Shown: in pieces, positions 25,191 through 34,624 of the stretch
How the letters are laid out: the number at the start of each line of letters is the position of its first letter
How positions within the stretch are numbered: position 1 is the first letter of the stretch
Assembly (NCBI GenBank): GCA_964569085.1
Contig: CAZMTA010000011.1
Location: forward strand, 1-64,000
Direction: 5' to 3'
DNA from: JAJCZZ01 sp964569085
GTDB lineage: Bacteria; Gemmatimonadota; Gemmatimonadetes; Longimicrobiales; Gaopeijiaceae
Length of the DNA: 64,000 nucleotides
Notes under the pieces: model-generated
What the model was told of the DNA's origin: nothing
Seen by the model: only the letters and a program-made list of their open reading frames with translations
Database searches by the model: none
Translations under genes and position numbers: made by a program

Positions 25191-25831
25191 GCGACCTCAA
25201 GTTCGAGGCGGCGGGCGTGCTGGGAACCGGCCTGGTGGGCGCGCTCTTCGCCACCACCCGGGCCCGCAGGGTGGGGGAGGAGCACTGGCGGCGCTTCCGG
25301 GAGCAGGGGCAGCCGGTGATCTACGTCTTCTGGCACGGCCAGCTCCTCCCGCTGGTCCACTACCGGCGGGGCGAGGGCATCGTGGTCCTGGTGAGCGAGC
25401 ACGCCGACGGCGAGTACGTCACCCGGGTCATCGAGCACCACGGCTTCGGGACCGTGCGGGGCTCCTCGACCCGGGGCGCCACCAAGGGGCTCAAAGGCCT
25501 GATCCGCGCCGCGAGGGAGGGGAAGGACCTGGCCCTCACCCCCGACGGGCCCCGCGGGCCGGCCCACGTGCTGAAGCCCGGCGCCCTCCTCGTGGCCCAG
25601 GCCACGGGGCTCCCGGTGATCCCCCTGGCGGTGGGCGCCTCGTCGGGATGGCGCTTCCGGAGCTGGGACGGGTTTCTCGTGCCCCGCCCCCTGGCCCGCA
25701 TCACCATCGAGTACGCTCCGCCGGTCCACGTCCCCCGGGACGCCTCGCGGGAGGAGCTGGAGGCCACCGCCCGCGAGGTGGAGGGCACGCTCAACGCCCT
25801 CACCGCCCGCCTGAACCCCGAGGGCGCGTGA
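25187..25831 (+). CDS. DUF374 lysophospholipid acyltransferase-like protein
   Basis: The protein has 214 aa, using the GTG that overlaps the lpxB stop. Motifs typical of DUF374 are VFWHGQLLPL (about residues 43-52), SEHADGEYVTRV, RGSSTRGATKGL and LTPDGPRGP. These parallel the HX4D/E and glycine-rich blocks of LpxL-type acyltransferases. Placement between lpxB and lpxK suggests secondary acylation of lipid A or a precursor, taking the place of lpxL. The substrate is not determined by sequence. It overlaps lpxK by 4 bp. Confidence 0.88.
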   Translation: MSDLKFEAAGVLGTGLVGALFATTRARRVGEEHWRRFREQGQPVIYVFWHGQLLPLVHYRRGEGIVVLVSEHADGEYVTRVIEHHGFGTVRGSSTRGATKGLKGLIRAAREGKDLALTPDGPRGPAHVLKPGALLVAQATGLPVIPLAVGASSGWRFRSWDGFLVPRPLARITIEYAPPVHVPRDASREELEATAREVEGTLNALTARLNPEGA

Positions 25832-26832
25832 AGGGCGCCCTGCACGGCTGGGTCCGCCGGTGGTGGCGGGGGGAGACGGGGGCCGCCGGAACGCTCCTGG
25901 ACGTCCTCACGCTCCCCCTGGAGCTGGTCTGGCGGGGCGGCGTCGCGGTCGCCGGGTGGGCGCACCGGGCGATCCCGGTGGAGGGCCTCCGGGTCGTCTC
26001 GGTGGGGAACCTGGCCGTGGGGGGCACCGGGAAGACCCCGCTGGCGGCGTGGGCGTGTCGCCTCCTGGTCGAGGCGGGGGAGCGGCCCGCGCTGGTGACG
26101 AGGGGGTACGGGCGGGACGAGCTGCTCCTCCACCGGCGCTGGAATCCGGCCGTGGCGGTGGTGGCCGACCCGGACCGGGTGGCCGCGGCCCGGGAGGCGC
26201 GGGCCGGCGGCGCCACCGTGGCCGTGGTGGACGACGGCTTCCAGCACCGGCGCCTGGCCAGGGACGTGGACGTGGTCCTCCTGGCGGCCGAGGACCCCTT
26301 CCCGGGCAAGCTCCTCCCCCGGGGGCCGTACCGGGAGCCGCCCGGGGCGCTGGAGCGGGCCGACGTCGTGGTGGTGACGCGCCGCACCTCCGCCTCCCAG
26401 GTGGCCCGGGCGCTGGCGGACGAGGTGCGTCGCCGCCATCCCGGCCTCCCGGTGGCGCGGGCGGCGCTGACGCCCGGGGGGTGGGCGGCGCTGGACGGCG
26501 GTCCGGCCCCCGCGCCCGAGGGCGACGTCCTGGTGGCCACCGGCGTGGCCCGCCCCGAGGCGGTGCGGGCCCACGCGGCGGAGCAGGGGGGCGCCGGCGC
26601 GGAGCTGCTGGCCTTCCCCGACCATCACGAGTTCACGGCCGAGGACGCCCGGCGGATCCGGGCCCGCGCCGGGGACCGCACGGTGGTCGTCACCGAGAAG
26701 GACGCCGTGAAGCTCGAGCCCCTGGCCGAACTCCTGGGACCCTGCCGGGTTCTGGTGCAGGACCTCCGCTGGGAGGAGGGCGGGGACCTCGTCCGGAGCC
26801 TCCTTCTCGACACGCCGGAACAGGACCGTTGA
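25828..26832 (+). CDS. lpxK: Tetraacyldisaccharide 4'-kinase LpxK
   Basis: LpxK phosphorylates the 4' position of the lipid A disaccharide at the inner membrane. The GTG at 25828 overlaps the upstream stop and gives 334 aa. A hydrophobic N-terminal helix lies near residues 25-45. The P-loop VGNLAVGGTGKTP is near 54-66, followed by VTRGYGRD and VDDGFQHRRL, both diagnostic, and later FPDHHEFT and VTEKDAVKL. The stop overlaps the nadB ATG by 1 bp. Confidence 0.95.
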   Translation: MKGALHGWVRRWWRGETGAAGTLLDVLTLPLELVWRGGVAVAGWAHRAIPVEGLRVVSVGNLAVGGTGKTPLAAWACRLLVEAGERPALVTRGYGRDELLLHRRWNPAVAVVADPDRVAAAREARAGGATVAVVDDGFQHRRLARDVDVVLLAAEDPFPGKLLPRGPYREPPGALERADVVVVTRRTSASQVARALADEVRRRHPGLPVARAALTPGGWAALDGGPAPAPEGDVLVATGVARPEAVRAHAAEQGGAGAELLAFPDHHEFTAEDARRIRARAGDRTVVVTEKDAVKLEPLAELLGPCRVLVQDLRWEEGGDLVRSLLLDTPEQDR

Positions 26833-28439
26833 TGGACGAACACGCCGACGTGCTGGTGATCGGCTCCGGGATCGCCGGGCTGACCTTCGCCCTGAAGCTG
26901 GCCGAGGAGGCCCGGGTGGTCCTGGTCACCAAGAAGGAGCGGGCGGCCTCGTCCACCAACTACGCCCGGGGCGGCATCGCGTCGGTCCTGGGCGAGGACG
27001 ACCGCCCCGAGCTCCACGTCCGGGACACGCTGGTGGCGGGGGCAGGCCTCTGCCACCGGGCGGCGGTGAACGCGCTGGTGCGGGAGGGGCCCGACCAGGT
27101 CCGCGCCCTCATGGCCTGGGGCGCCGACTTCGATCGCACGCCCGACGGGGAGCTCTCCCTGGGCCGCGAGGGCGGCCACTCCCGCCGGCGGATCGCCCAC
27201 GCCGGGGACCACACCGGCCGGGAGATCGAGGAGTCGCTCCTGGCGGCGGTGGCGGCCTCCCCGAACATCCAGGTCCTGGAGGACCACCTGGCGCTGGACC
27301 TCCTGGTGGCGCCCGACGCCTCCGGCCGGACGGCGTGCGGCGGGGCCCGGGTGCTGGACCACCGCAACGGGCGGGTGGGCCGGGTGCGGGCCGCCTTCAC
27401 CATGCTGGCCACGGGCGGATGCGGGCAGGTCTACCGCCACACCACGAACCCGTCGATCGCCACGGGGGACGGCATCGCCATGGCGTTCCGCGCCGGCGCC
27501 CGGGTGGCGAACCTCGAGTTCATCCAGTTCCATCCCACGGCGCTCCACCCCACCGAGGACCCGGCCTTCCTGGTCTCCGAGGCGGTGCGCGGCGAGGGCG
27601 CCGTCCTCCGGACGCTGGACGGCGAGGCCTTCATGGACCGCTACCACCCCCAGGGCTCCCTGGCCCCCCGCGACGTGGTCGCCCGGGCCATCGACGCCGA
27701 GCTCAAGGCCCGGGGCGAGGACCACGTCCTCCTGGACGTCTCGCCCATCGGGACGGAGGCGCTCGAGGAGCGCTTTCCCGACGCGGTGCGCGGGTGTCGG
27801 GAGCGGGGGGTCGAGCTGGAGCGGGGGATCCCCGTCGTCCCGGCGGCCCACTACGTCTGCGGCGGCGTCCTGACCGACAGCGTGGGCCGCACGACCCTGG
27901 CCGGGCTCTACGCCACCGGGGAGGTGGCGTGCTCCGGGGTGCACGGCGCGAACCGCCTGGCCTCCAACTCCCTGCTGGAGGCGGTGGTGTTCTCGGACCG
28001 GGCCGCCCGGAGCGTGACCCGCAAGCTGGCGGGACGCCGCTCCGGCGCGCCCCTGACCGGGGAGGCGCACGACGCCGCCGGGGACGGACCCGGGACGGAG
28101 GAGCCGGATCTGGACGCCCTGGCCGCCCGCCGGGCCGAGCTCCGGACGCTCATGTGGGACCTGGTGGGCATCGTCCGCTCCGACGAGCGGCTGGAGGAGG
28201 CCGCCTCACGGGTGGAAGCGCTGGCCGCCGCCGAGGGCCGCGCCTGGCGCCGCACCCGGTGGACCGCCGAAGGCGCGGAGCTGCGGAACCTCCTCCAGGT
28301 GGCGGGGCTCATCGTCCGCTCGGCGCGCCTGCGCCGGGAGTCCCGGGGGCTACATTACACCGTCGACCATCCCTGGAGGGACAACGAGTTCCACCTCCGG
28401 GACACGATCCTGAGCCGGGGGGGAGGACGGGGCTGGTGA
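26832..28439 (+). CDS. nadB: L-aspartate oxidase NadB
   Basis: NadB oxidises L-aspartate to iminoaspartate in de novo NAD synthesis. The ATG at 26832 (TGATG overlap with lpxK) gives 535 aa. The FAD-binding GSGIAGL is near residues 11-17. The substrate-domain motif NYARGGIASV distinguishes it within the succinate dehydrogenase/fumarate reductase family. HPTALHPTEDPAFLVSEAVRGEGA and a C-terminal helical domain complete it. nadA and nadC are not in the window. The stop overlaps rlmH (GTGA). Confidence 0.94.
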   Translation: MDEHADVLVIGSGIAGLTFALKLAEEARVVLVTKKERAASSTNYARGGIASVLGEDDRPELHVRDTLVAGAGLCHRAAVNALVREGPDQVRALMAWGADFDRTPDGELSLGREGGHSRRRIAHAGDHTGREIEESLLAAVAASPNIQVLEDHLALDLLVAPDASGRTACGGARVLDHRNGRVGRVRAAFTMLATGGCGQVYRHTTNPSIATGDGIAMAFRAGARVANLEFIQFHPTALHPTEDPAFLVSEAVRGEGAVLRTLDGEAFMDRYHPQGSLAPRDVVARAIDAELKARGEDHVLLDVSPIGTEALEERFPDAVRGCRERGVELERGIPVVPAAHYVCGGVLTDSVGRTTLAGLYATGEVACSGVHGANRLASNSLLEAVVFSDRAARSVTRKLAGRRSGAPLTGEAHDAAGDGPGTEEPDLDALAARRAELRTLMWDLVGIVRSDERLEEAASRVEALAAAEGRAWRRTRWTAEGAELRNLLQVAGLIVRSARLRRESRGLHYTVDHPWRDNEFHLRDTILSRGGGRGW

Positions 28440-28909
28440 AGATCACGGTGGTGGTGGTGGGCGGCGTCCGCGGGCCCCTGGCGGCGGCGGTGCGGGAGTA
28501 CGAGACCCGGGCCGGGCGCTACTGGAAGCTGGAGACGGTGGAGGTGGACGCCGGGGCCCCGGGGAAGGACCCGGCCCCCGAGCGCGTCCGGGAGGCCGAG
28601 GGCGAGCGGATCCTGGCCCGCCTCCCCGACCGGGCGCGCCTCTTCGTCCTGACCCGGGAGGGCAAGCAGATGCGCTCCCGCCAGCTCGCCCGTTACCTGG
28701 ACCGGGCGGCGGTCGAGGCCGCGGACGGCGTCGCCTTCGTCATCGGGGGCGCCTTCGGCGTCTCCGAGGCCGTGAGCGCGGGCGCGCGCCACCTCCTCTC
28801 CCTCTCCCACATGACGCTGCCCCACGAGATGGCCCGCCTCGTCCTGGCGGAGCAGCTCTATCGCGCGGGGACGATCCTCCGCAACGAGCCGTACCACAAA
28901 GGAGCCTGA
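28436..28909 (+). CDS. rlmH: 23S rRNA pseudouridine-1915 N3-methyltransferase RlmH
   Basis: RlmH is a small SPOUT methyltransferase modifying helix 69 of 23S rRNA in 70S ribosomes. The protein has 157 aa, the usual size. The knot region carries FVIGGAFGVSEAV (about residues 101-113) and LSLSHMTLPHEMAR, then LAEQLYRAGTILRNEPYHK at the C-terminus, which is diagnostic. The GTG start overlaps nadB by 4 bp. bshC starts 1 bp after its stop. Confidence 0.95.
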   Translation: MKITVVVVGGVRGPLAAAVREYETRAGRYWKLETVEVDAGAPGKDPAPERVREAEGERILARLPDRARLFVLTREGKQMRSRQLARYLDRAAVEAADGVAFVIGGAFGVSEAVSAGARHLLSLSHMTLPHEMARLVLAEQLYRAGTILRNEPYHKGA

Positions 28910-28910
28910 C

Positions 28911-30518
28911 GTGCCCGGCGACGACCTGAACCTGGAGCTCCTCACCGGCTTCCCCTCGGGAAGCCCCGTGGTGGCCGACTACCTGGAGGGGCGCGAGAAG
29001 GCCCTGGCCTTCTACGGCGCCCACTTCCGGGACCTGGAGGCGTACCGAGCCAAGGCGGAGGAAGTGGACGCCCGCTTCGACCGGGCGGCCCGCGAGCGGG
29101 CCGTGCGCGCCCTCCGGGTCCCCCCCGGCGCGGACCCGGCCCGCCTGGAGGCCTTCGTGGAGGAGGAGGGGTGGATGGTCACCACGGGGCAGCAGCCTGC
29201 CCTCTTCGGCGGTCCCCTGTACAACCTCCACAAGGCGCTGACGCTGGCGCGGCTGGCCGAGGCGCTGGAGGAGCGGCTGGGCCGCCCGGTGATCCCGGTC
29301 TTCTGGGTGGGCTCCGAGGACCACGACTTCGCCGAGGCCGACCACACGGCGGTGGTGGGCGTGGACAACGAGCTCCACCGCGCCCGGGTGGACGACCCCG
29401 ACCCGTCCGGCCAGGCACCCCTCCATCGCGTGCCCCTGGGCGAGGACGTATCCGACGCCCTGGACGACTTCCTCCAAGCCCTTCCAGAAACGGACTTTAG
29501 CGGCGCGTACTTCGAGCTTCTTCGAGACGCGTTCCGTCCCGGGGCGACGCTGGCCGACGGCTTCCACGAGACCATGCAGGCGCTCCTGGGACGCTTCGGC
29601 ATCTTCTTCACCGACGCGGCGGACGCGGCCGTGAAGGAGGCCTCCCTCCCCGTCCTCCTCGAGGAGCTGGAGCGGAGCGAGGAGCTGGAGGACGCCCTGA
29701 CCTCCACGGGGGAGTCGCTGGAGGACGCCGGATACGGGCGGCAGGTGACGGTCATGCCGGGCGGGGTCAACCTCTTCCTGGAGACCGACCGGGGGCGGGA
29801 GCGCCTCTACCGGGAGGGCGACGGCTTCCGCCTGCACGGCTCCGGCGAGGTCCTCTCGTCCGACGACGTCCGGGCCCGCGCCCAGGAGGACCCGACGCTC
29901 CTCAGCCCCAACGTCTTCCTGCGGCCGGTGGCCGAGAGCGCGACCTTCCCGACCCTCGCCTACGTCGGCGGGCCCGGGGAGATGGCGTACTTCGCCCAGA
30001 TGCGGAGCTACTTCGAGGCGCTGGGGATCCGGATGCCGGTGATCCACCCCCGGGGCGCCGCCACCGTGGTGGAGTCCAAGATCCGCAAGGTGCTGGAGAA
30101 GTTCGACCTGGACGTGGACGACCTGGCGCGTCCGTTCCACGAGGTCGCCGGCGACATCGCCCGGGACGAGGTCCCGCCCCACGTGAAGAAGGCCATGGGG
30201 ATGCTCCGGGGGAGCATCGCCAAGGGGGTCTCCGAGGTGGAGGAGCAGGTGAAGGACGTGGATCCGACGCTGAAGGGGCCGGTCCAGCACGTGCGCAGCG
30301 TGGCCTTCAGCGCCCTGGACGACCTGGAGAAGAAGGTCGTGCACGCGCTGAAGCGCGAGAACGAGATCGCCCTGGCACAGCTCGAGAAGGCCCAGCTCCA
30401 CCTCTGGCCCGACGGGTCCCCCCAGGAGCGGGTCCTGAACCCCTTCTACTACCTCACGCGGTACGGGGACGGCTTCCTGGACGCCCTCCACGCCGGCTTC
30501 GAGGTGAACCTCACGTGA
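28911..30518 (+). CDS. bshC: Bacillithiol biosynthesis cysteine-adding enzyme BshC
   Basis: BshC attaches cysteine to glucosaminyl-malate, the last step of bacillithiol synthesis. It has 535 aa, as in the family. Diagnostic stretches are VTTGQQPALFGGPLY near residues 85-99, PVIPVFWVGSEDHDFAEA near 125-142 and AYVGGPGEMAYFAQ near 350-363. A long coiled coil follows (about 415-500). The GTG start is supported by AAGGAGC about 5 bp upstream. bshA and bshB are not in the window, so the pathway is inferred only. Confidence 0.93.
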   Translation: MPGDDLNLELLTGFPSGSPVVADYLEGREKALAFYGAHFRDLEAYRAKAEEVDARFDRAARERAVRALRVPPGADPARLEAFVEEEGWMVTTGQQPALFGGPLYNLHKALTLARLAEALEERLGRPVIPVFWVGSEDHDFAEADHTAVVGVDNELHRARVDDPDPSGQAPLHRVPLGEDVSDALDDFLQALPETDFSGAYFELLRDAFRPGATLADGFHETMQALLGRFGIFFTDAADAAVKEASLPVLLEELERSEELEDALTSTGESLEDAGYGRQVTVMPGGVNLFLETDRGRERLYREGDGFRLHGSGEVLSSDDVRARAQEDPTLLSPNVFLRPVAESATFPTLAYVGGPGEMAYFAQMRSYFEALGIRMPVIHPRGAATVVESKIRKVLEKFDLDVDDLARPFHEVAGDIARDEVPPHVKKAMGMLRGSIAKGVSEVEEQVKDVDPTLKGPVQHVRSVAFSALDDLEKKVVHALKRENEIALAQLEKAQLHLWPDGSPQERVLNPFYYLTRYGDGFLDALHAGFEVNLT

Positions 30519-30592
30519 GCCGCGGACGTACGAAGGGTGGGGAGGGGGACGTGGGGACCGGGAATCGGGTCCCGCGGGGTTCCGCCTTCCCG

Positions 30593-30622
30593 TTGATCTC
30601 CTCAAGCCGCGAGGGCTAGCTT
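30593..30622 (+). promoter_or_regulatory. Candidate promoter of the small coiled-coil gene and murJ
   Basis: TTGATC (30593-30598) and TAGCTT (30617-30622) are 18 bp apart, in the 109-bp gap after bshC. The -10 ends 5 bp before the ATG at 30628, which would make the transcript leaderless or nearly so. Confidence 0.45.
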
Positions 30623-30627
30623 CCCCC

Positions 30628-30912
30628 ATGTTCCTGCAGCTCATCCTCGTCCTCGTCGTCCTCATCCCGCTCCTGGCCATCGTCCTGGACTCCCAGGTGG
30701 GCCGGGCGCTGGCGTCGCGGCTCGAGGGCCGCGGAATCGACGGCCCCAAGGAGCTGTCGGCGGAGCGCATCGCGTTCCTCGAGAGCGAGGTGGAGCGCCT
30801 GGCCTCGGAGATCAGCCGCCTGGACGAAGAGAGCGAGTTCCTGCACAAGCTCCTGGCCGAGCGGCACCCCCGGGAGGGCGCGGCCCTCCCCCCGAGTGAC
30901 GAGCCGAGCTGA
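30628..30912 (+). CDS. Small membrane-anchored coiled-coil protein
   Basis: The protein has 94 aa. One N-terminal membrane helix (about residues 2-21, FLQLILVLVVLIPLLAIVL) is followed by a charged coiled coil (about 45-80) with heptad-like Leu and Ile (FLESEVERLASEISRLDEE). It resembles phage-shock-B-like or LapA-like small envelope proteins in layout only. There is no family motif. It overlaps the start of murJ by 17 bp in another frame, so the two are probably cotranscribed. Confidence 0.75.
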   Translation: MFLQLILVLVVLIPLLAIVLDSQVGRALASRLEGRGIDGPKELSAERIAFLESEVERLASEISRLDEESEFLHKLLAERHPREGAALPPSDEPS

Positions 30913-32602
30913 CCGCCCGGGGTCGGCGGACGACGCCGACCCGCCGGAGGGGGCCGACGAGCCGCCTTCCGGTCCGCCCGCCGAGGGCGAGGACGAGGTC
31001 CAGCCCCCGGGGCCCAGCCCCGAGACGGCGGGCCCCCAGGGCGACGGGGGAGACGAGGGCTCCGGCGCGGCGGCCCGGGTGGGCGCGGGCATCTTCCTCT
31101 CCCGGATCCTGGGCTTCGTCCGGGACCGGATCTTCGCGCACTACTTCGGCACGTCCGACGCCGCCGACGCGTGGCGCGCCGCGCTGCGGACGCCGAACGT
31201 CCTCCAGAACCTGCTGGGGGAGGGCACCCTCTCCGCGTCGTTCATCCCGGTGTACGCCGAGCTCCTGGAGGAGGGACGGGAGGAGGACGCCGCCCGCTTC
31301 GCCGGAGCGGCCCTGGGCATCCTCACCGTGGTGGCCGGCGCCCTGGCGCTCCTGGGGGTGCTCCTCGCCCCGCTCCTGGTCGACCTCTTCTTCTTCGACT
31401 GGGCCGACGACAAGCAGGCGCTGACCGTCACCCTGGTCCGGATCCTCTTCCCCATGACGGGGGTCCTGGTGATCAGCGCCTGGGCCCTGGGGATCCTGAA
31501 CAGCCACCGCCGCTTCTTCGTGTCGTACGTGGCGCCGGTGTTCTGGAACGTGGCCATGATCGCCGCCATGGTGGCCGGGGGCGCCTGGCTGGCCCTGGGC
31601 CAGCGGGACCTCGTGGTCGTCCTGGCCTGGGGCGCCCTGGTGGGCGGCGTGCTCCAGTTCGGGGTGCAGATCCCCTTCGTGGCGCGGCACCTCACGGGAT
31701 TCCACCCGTCGCTGGGGCGGGGGGTGGAGGGCGTCCGGGAGGCCATCCGCAACTTCCTCCCGGTGGTGGCCGCGCGGGGCGTGGTGAACCTGAGCGGGTG
31801 GGTGGACCTGATCCTGGCGGCCACCCTGGCCAGCGGGGCCGTGGCCGTGATGGGCTACGCCCAGACGTTCTACGTCCTGCCCATCTCCCTCTTCGGCATG
31901 AGCGTGGCGGCCTCGGAGCTCCCGGAGCTCTCCCGGATGCGGCAGCAGGACCGGAAGATCCTGGCGGGGCGCGTCTCCGGAGCGCTGCGGCGGGTGTCCT
32001 ACTTCCTCATCCCGTCGGCCCTGGTCTACCTCTACATGGGGGACCTGGTGGTGGCGGCGCTCTACCAGACCGGCGCCTTCGGGCCCGCCCAGACCCTCGT
32101 CACCTGGGCGGTGCTGGGCGCCTACGCCCTGGGCCTCACCGCCTCGGCCCGCTCCCGCGTGCTCTCCAGCGCCTTCTACGCGATCCGGGACACGGCCACG
32201 CCGGCCAAGGTGGCCACCCTGCGGGTGGTGGTCTCGGCGGGCGTCGGCATCGCCCTCATGTACCCCATGGACCAGTTCGGCTTCGAGCGCCTGCGCCTGG
32301 GCGCCGCGGGGCTGGCGCTGGGCGCGTCCGCAGGGGCGTGGCTGGAGTACGGGCTCCTCCGCTGGAAGCTGACCCAGCGCATCGGCGAGCACGGAGCCCC
32401 TTCGGGAGACCTCCTGCGCATGACCCTCGCGGCCAGCCTCGGCGTGGCGACGGCGATCCTCCTGCAGGGTGCGCTCCCCGCGGCCCATCCGGCGCTGCTG
32501 GCGCTGGAAACGCTGGTGCCCGGCGGGGTAGTCTACCTGCTGGCCGCCTGGGCCCTGGGCCTGGGCGACCCCGTGCAGCGCCTCAAGCGACAGCTCGGCT
32601 GA
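30896..32602 (+). CDS. murJ: Lipid II flippase MurJ (MviN)
   Basis: MurJ moves lipid II across the inner membrane for peptidoglycan synthesis. The 568-residue protein has about 14 membrane helices. The family signature SRILGFVRDRIFAHYFG is near residues 67-83, followed by AWRAALRTPNVLQNLLGEGTLSASFIPVYAE. The first 60 residues are an acidic, Pro/Gly-rich, probably disordered extension absent from most homologues. The GTG at 30896 overlaps the previous gene, and a later start could remove this extension. Confidence 0.93.
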   Translation: MTSRADRPGSADDADPPEGADEPPSGPPAEGEDEVQPPGPSPETAGPQGDGGDEGSGAAARVGAGIFLSRILGFVRDRIFAHYFGTSDAADAWRAALRTPNVLQNLLGEGTLSASFIPVYAELLEEGREEDAARFAGAALGILTVVAGALALLGVLLAPLLVDLFFFDWADDKQALTVTLVRILFPMTGVLVISAWALGILNSHRRFFVSYVAPVFWNVAMIAAMVAGGAWLALGQRDLVVVLAWGALVGGVLQFGVQIPFVARHLTGFHPSLGRGVEGVREAIRNFLPVVAARGVVNLSGWVDLILAATLASGAVAVMGYAQTFYVLPISLFGMSVAASELPELSRMRQQDRKILAGRVSGALRRVSYFLIPSALVYLYMGDLVVAALYQTGAFGPAQTLVTWAVLGAYALGLTASARSRVLSSAFYAIRDTATPAKVATLRVVVSAGVGIALMYPMDQFGFERLRLGAAGLALGASAGAWLEYGLLRWKLTQRIGEHGAPSGDLLRMTLAASLGVATAILLQGALPAAHPALLALETLVPGGVVYLLAAWALGLGDPVQRLKRQLG

Positions 32603-32678
32603 GCCGGGCGCCGGCGGAGCTCCCGGACCCGGGAGGGCCTCGCCGGAGCGTGCCCGTCCCGTTCCACCCCCGTCCTCC

Positions 32679-34505
32679 ATGGCCGTAGACCGCGACACCC
32701 TCGGCAGGCTCTCCACCAAGCCGGGCGTCTACCTGTTCCGGGACGCCCGGGGCGAGGTCCTGTACGTGGGGAAGGCCAAGTCGCTCCGGAGCCGGGTGCG
32801 GAGCTACTTCAACCGGAGCGCGGACCTGTCGGCCAAGAACCAGCGGCTCGTCCGGGAGGTGGACTCGGTGGAGACGCTGGTGGTGGGCACCGAGGGGGAG
32901 GCGCTCATCCTCGAGGCCAACCTCATCAAGGAGCACCGCCCCCGCTACAACATCCTCCTCCGGGACGACAAGCGGTACCCGTACATCAAGGTGACCGTCC
33001 AGGAGCCCTTCCCCCGGGTGTACGTGACCCGGCGGGTGGTGAACGACGGGGCCCGCTACTTCGGGCCCTACACCCAGGTGGGGGCCATGCGCCAGGCGCT
33101 GGAGGTGGTGAAGCGCATGCACACGGTGCGCTCCTGCCGCTACGCGCTCCCGGAGGAGGGGCCGGACCGCCCCTGCCTGGACTACCACATCGGCCGCTGC
33201 AAGGCGCCCTGCGTGGGCCTCCAGAGCGAGGAGGACTACCGGGGCATGATCGACGAGATCCTCCGCATCCTGGAGGGCGACACCGAGGAGCTCCGGCGCC
33301 AGACCGAGGAGCGCATGCGGGCCGCCGCCGACGAGCTGGACTTCGAGACCGCCGCCCGGCTCCGCGACGTGGCCCAGGGGCTGGACTCGCTGGCCCGGGA
33401 GCAGCGGGTGCACCGCGCCGGAGGCGGGAGCCTGGACGTGGTGGGGCTGGCCCGGGACGGCGAGATCGCCGCCGGGGTCGTCATGCGCATCCGCTCCGGG
33501 CTCCTCCTGGGCCGGGAGTCGGTGCGCTTCGCCGACATCCTGGAGGAGTCGGACGCCGACCTCCTGGCCTCGCTGGTGTCCCGGTACTACCTGGGCGGCG
33601 GCGAGGCCCGGACGGCCGACCTCCCCCGGGAGATCCTCCTCCCCTCCGAGATCCCCGAAGGGCCCCTCCTGGGGGACATCCTCTCCGAGGAGGGCGGACG
33701 GGCCGTGAAGGTCCGGGTCCCCCAGCGGGGCGAGAAGCGACGGCTCGTGGAGCTCGGCGAGCAGAACGCCCGCCACGTCCTGGAGGACCGGGTCACGGCG
33801 CTGGCCTACGCCGCGGACCGGGCCGAGGACGCGCTCTACTCCCTCCAGGACGAGCTCGACCTCAAGGTCGTGCCCCGGCTCATGGTCTGCTTCGACATCT
33901 CCCACATCCAGGGCTCGGAGACCGTGGGAAGCGCGGTGGTCTTCGAGAACGGCGAGCCCCGGAAGGCCGAGTACCGGCACATGCGCATCAAGGGCGAGTG
34001 GGGGAACGACGACTACAAGTCCATGCAGGAGGCGGTCGGGCGGTACTTCCGCCGACGGCGGGAGGAGGAGAAGCCGATCCCGGACCTGGCGGTCATCGAC
34101 GGGGGGAAGGGGCAGCTCTCCGCGGCCGTGGGGGCCCTGGAGATGCTGGGCATGGACGACGTGGCCGTCATCGCCCTGGCCAAGCGCGAGGAGGAGGTGT
34201 TCCTCCCCGGCCGGAGCGAGCCCGTGCTCCTGGACCGGCGGAACCGGGCCCTCCACCTCCTGCAGAGGATCCGCAACGAGGCGCACCGCTTCGCCGTGCG
34301 GTACAACCGCAAGCTCCGGAGCAAGCGCACCCTGCGCTCCGAGCTCGGCGACATCCCGGGCATCGGGCCGCGCCGCCAGACCGAGCTCCTGCGGCGCTTC
34401 GGCTCGGTGAAGGGGGTGCGGGAGGCGACCAAGGAGGAGATCGCCCGCGTGTCCGGATTCTCCGAGGCGCTGGCGAGCCGGGTGCTCACCTGGCTGGGGC
34501 GCTGA
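32679..34505 (+). CDS. uvrC: Excinuclease ABC subunit C
   Basis: UvrC makes both incisions in nucleotide excision repair. The domains in 608 aa are an N-terminal GIY-YIG nuclease (PGVYLFRDARGEVLYVGKAK, about residues 12-31), a Cys cluster (CRYA...CLDYHIGRCKAPC, about 154-180), a UVR motif (about 205-240), the RNase H-like 5' nuclease domain (CFDISHIQGSETVGSAVVF near 404-422) and tandem helix-hairpin-helix motifs at the end (IPGIGPRRQTELLRRFGS). All are in the usual order and length. Confidence 0.96.
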   Translation: MAVDRDTLGRLSTKPGVYLFRDARGEVLYVGKAKSLRSRVRSYFNRSADLSAKNQRLVREVDSVETLVVGTEGEALILEANLIKEHRPRYNILLRDDKRYPYIKVTVQEPFPRVYVTRRVVNDGARYFGPYTQVGAMRQALEVVKRMHTVRSCRYALPEEGPDRPCLDYHIGRCKAPCVGLQSEEDYRGMIDEILRILEGDTEELRRQTEERMRAAADELDFETAARLRDVAQGLDSLAREQRVHRAGGGSLDVVGLARDGEIAAGVVMRIRSGLLLGRESVRFADILEESDADLLASLVSRYYLGGGEARTADLPREILLPSEIPEGPLLGDILSEEGGRAVKVRVPQRGEKRRLVELGEQNARHVLEDRVTALAYAADRAEDALYSLQDELDLKVVPRLMVCFDISHIQGSETVGSAVVFENGEPRKAEYRHMRIKGEWGNDDYKSMQEAVGRYFRRRREEEKPIPDLAVIDGGKGQLSAAVGALEMLGMDDVAVIALAKREEEVFLPGRSEPVLLDRRNRALHLLQRIRNEAHRFAVRYNRKLRSKRTLRSELGDIPGIGPRRQTELLRRFGSVKGVREATKEEIARVSGFSEALASRVLTWLGR

Positions 34506-34624
34506 ACCCGCCGGAGCGCGCGCCCCGACGGCACCCGGGAGGAGTCCGGACCACGGGGCGAGGGGCCCCGGGGTGGAACCCGGAAGGGCCCAATCCACTA
34601 TGAGCTGCACGGGAAAGCGCCGGT

